A DNA stretch of 38,417 nucleotides from Tubiluchus corallicola (lineage: Eukaryota; Priapulida; Priapulimorpha; Priapulimorphida; Tubiluchidae). The notes below the pieces were generated by a model. That model saw only the letters and a list, made by a program, of their open reading frames with translations. It did not search any database and was not told the DNA's origin. Position numbers and translations under genes: made by a program. The stretch is from contig JAQGDQ010001491.1 of assembly GCA_030141605.1 (NCBI GenBank), forward strand, positions 1 through 38,417, in the 5' to 3' direction. Below, piece by piece: positions 38,409-38,417 of this stretch; position 1 is the stretch's first letter, and the number at the start of each line of letters is the position of its first letter.

Positions 38409-38417
38409 ATTGGGGGG

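Larger units (their letters stand above)
37914..38417 (+). mobile_element. Left end of a pogo/Tigger-type element, interrupted and cut by the window edge
   Basis: CAGTCAACCCTCGTTAAACC at 37914, preceded by TA, is a typical pogo/Tigger terminal repeat. The sequence continues CGGAC at 37933-37937, is broken by a nested insertion, and resumes with ATTGGGGGG at 38409. The right end is outside the window. Confidence 0.78.

Overview
The window is metazoan nuclear DNA, AT-rich and intron-rich, with many decayed DNA transposons, LINE ends, minisatellites and microsatellites. GT/AG introns, vertebrate/invertebrate-type ZBED5-like hAT and pogo remnants and WSC-type exons point to an invertebrate animal; I cannot fix the phylum from sequence alone. 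No complete prokaryote-style gene, tRNA or rRNA was seen.

One gene dominates the window: a plus-strand gene whose internal part runs through at least 787-36792 and continues beyond at least the 3' end. I could define 26 coding exons (6,456 coding bases, 2,152 codons). They form a strict five-exon super-repeat, here named A-B-C-D-E, present five full times, with exon A of a sixth copy at the right edge. Exons A and B together encode one cysteine-rich WSC-like domain split by an intron; C, D and E each encode one further WSC-like domain. Each super-repeat is thus four domains of four different subtypes, and the window encodes 20 complete domains plus half of another. Every exon is a multiple of three and is flanked by phase-1 introns on both sides, so exons can be skipped or duplicated without breaking the frame. 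No signal peptide, transmembrane segment or stop exon is visible, so both ends of the protein are outside the window.

Unit layout: unit 1 at 787-5669, unit 2 at 6741-12751, unit 3 at 13200-19276, unit 4 at 21813-26974, unit 5 at 27378-32927, and the start of unit 6 at 36661-36792. WSC domains are known as extracellular carbohydrate-binding modules (yeast Wsc sensors, polycystin-1, Kremen, xylosyltransferase), so a large secreted or cell-surface glycan-binding protein is a reasonable inference, not something the sequence proves.

The introns are crowded with repeats: five copies of a ~450-467 bp TTAA-type MITE; two fold-back elements; four members of a family whose longer copies carry a 29-bp minisatellite; a ZBED5-like hAT remnant with a perfect 8-bp target duplication; two other hAT-like elements; LINE fragments of at least two types; a pogo-type element nested in another pogo/Tigger end; and three intronic tandem arrays with 82-, 68- and 38-bp monomers, the last with a clear 190-bp higher-order repeat.
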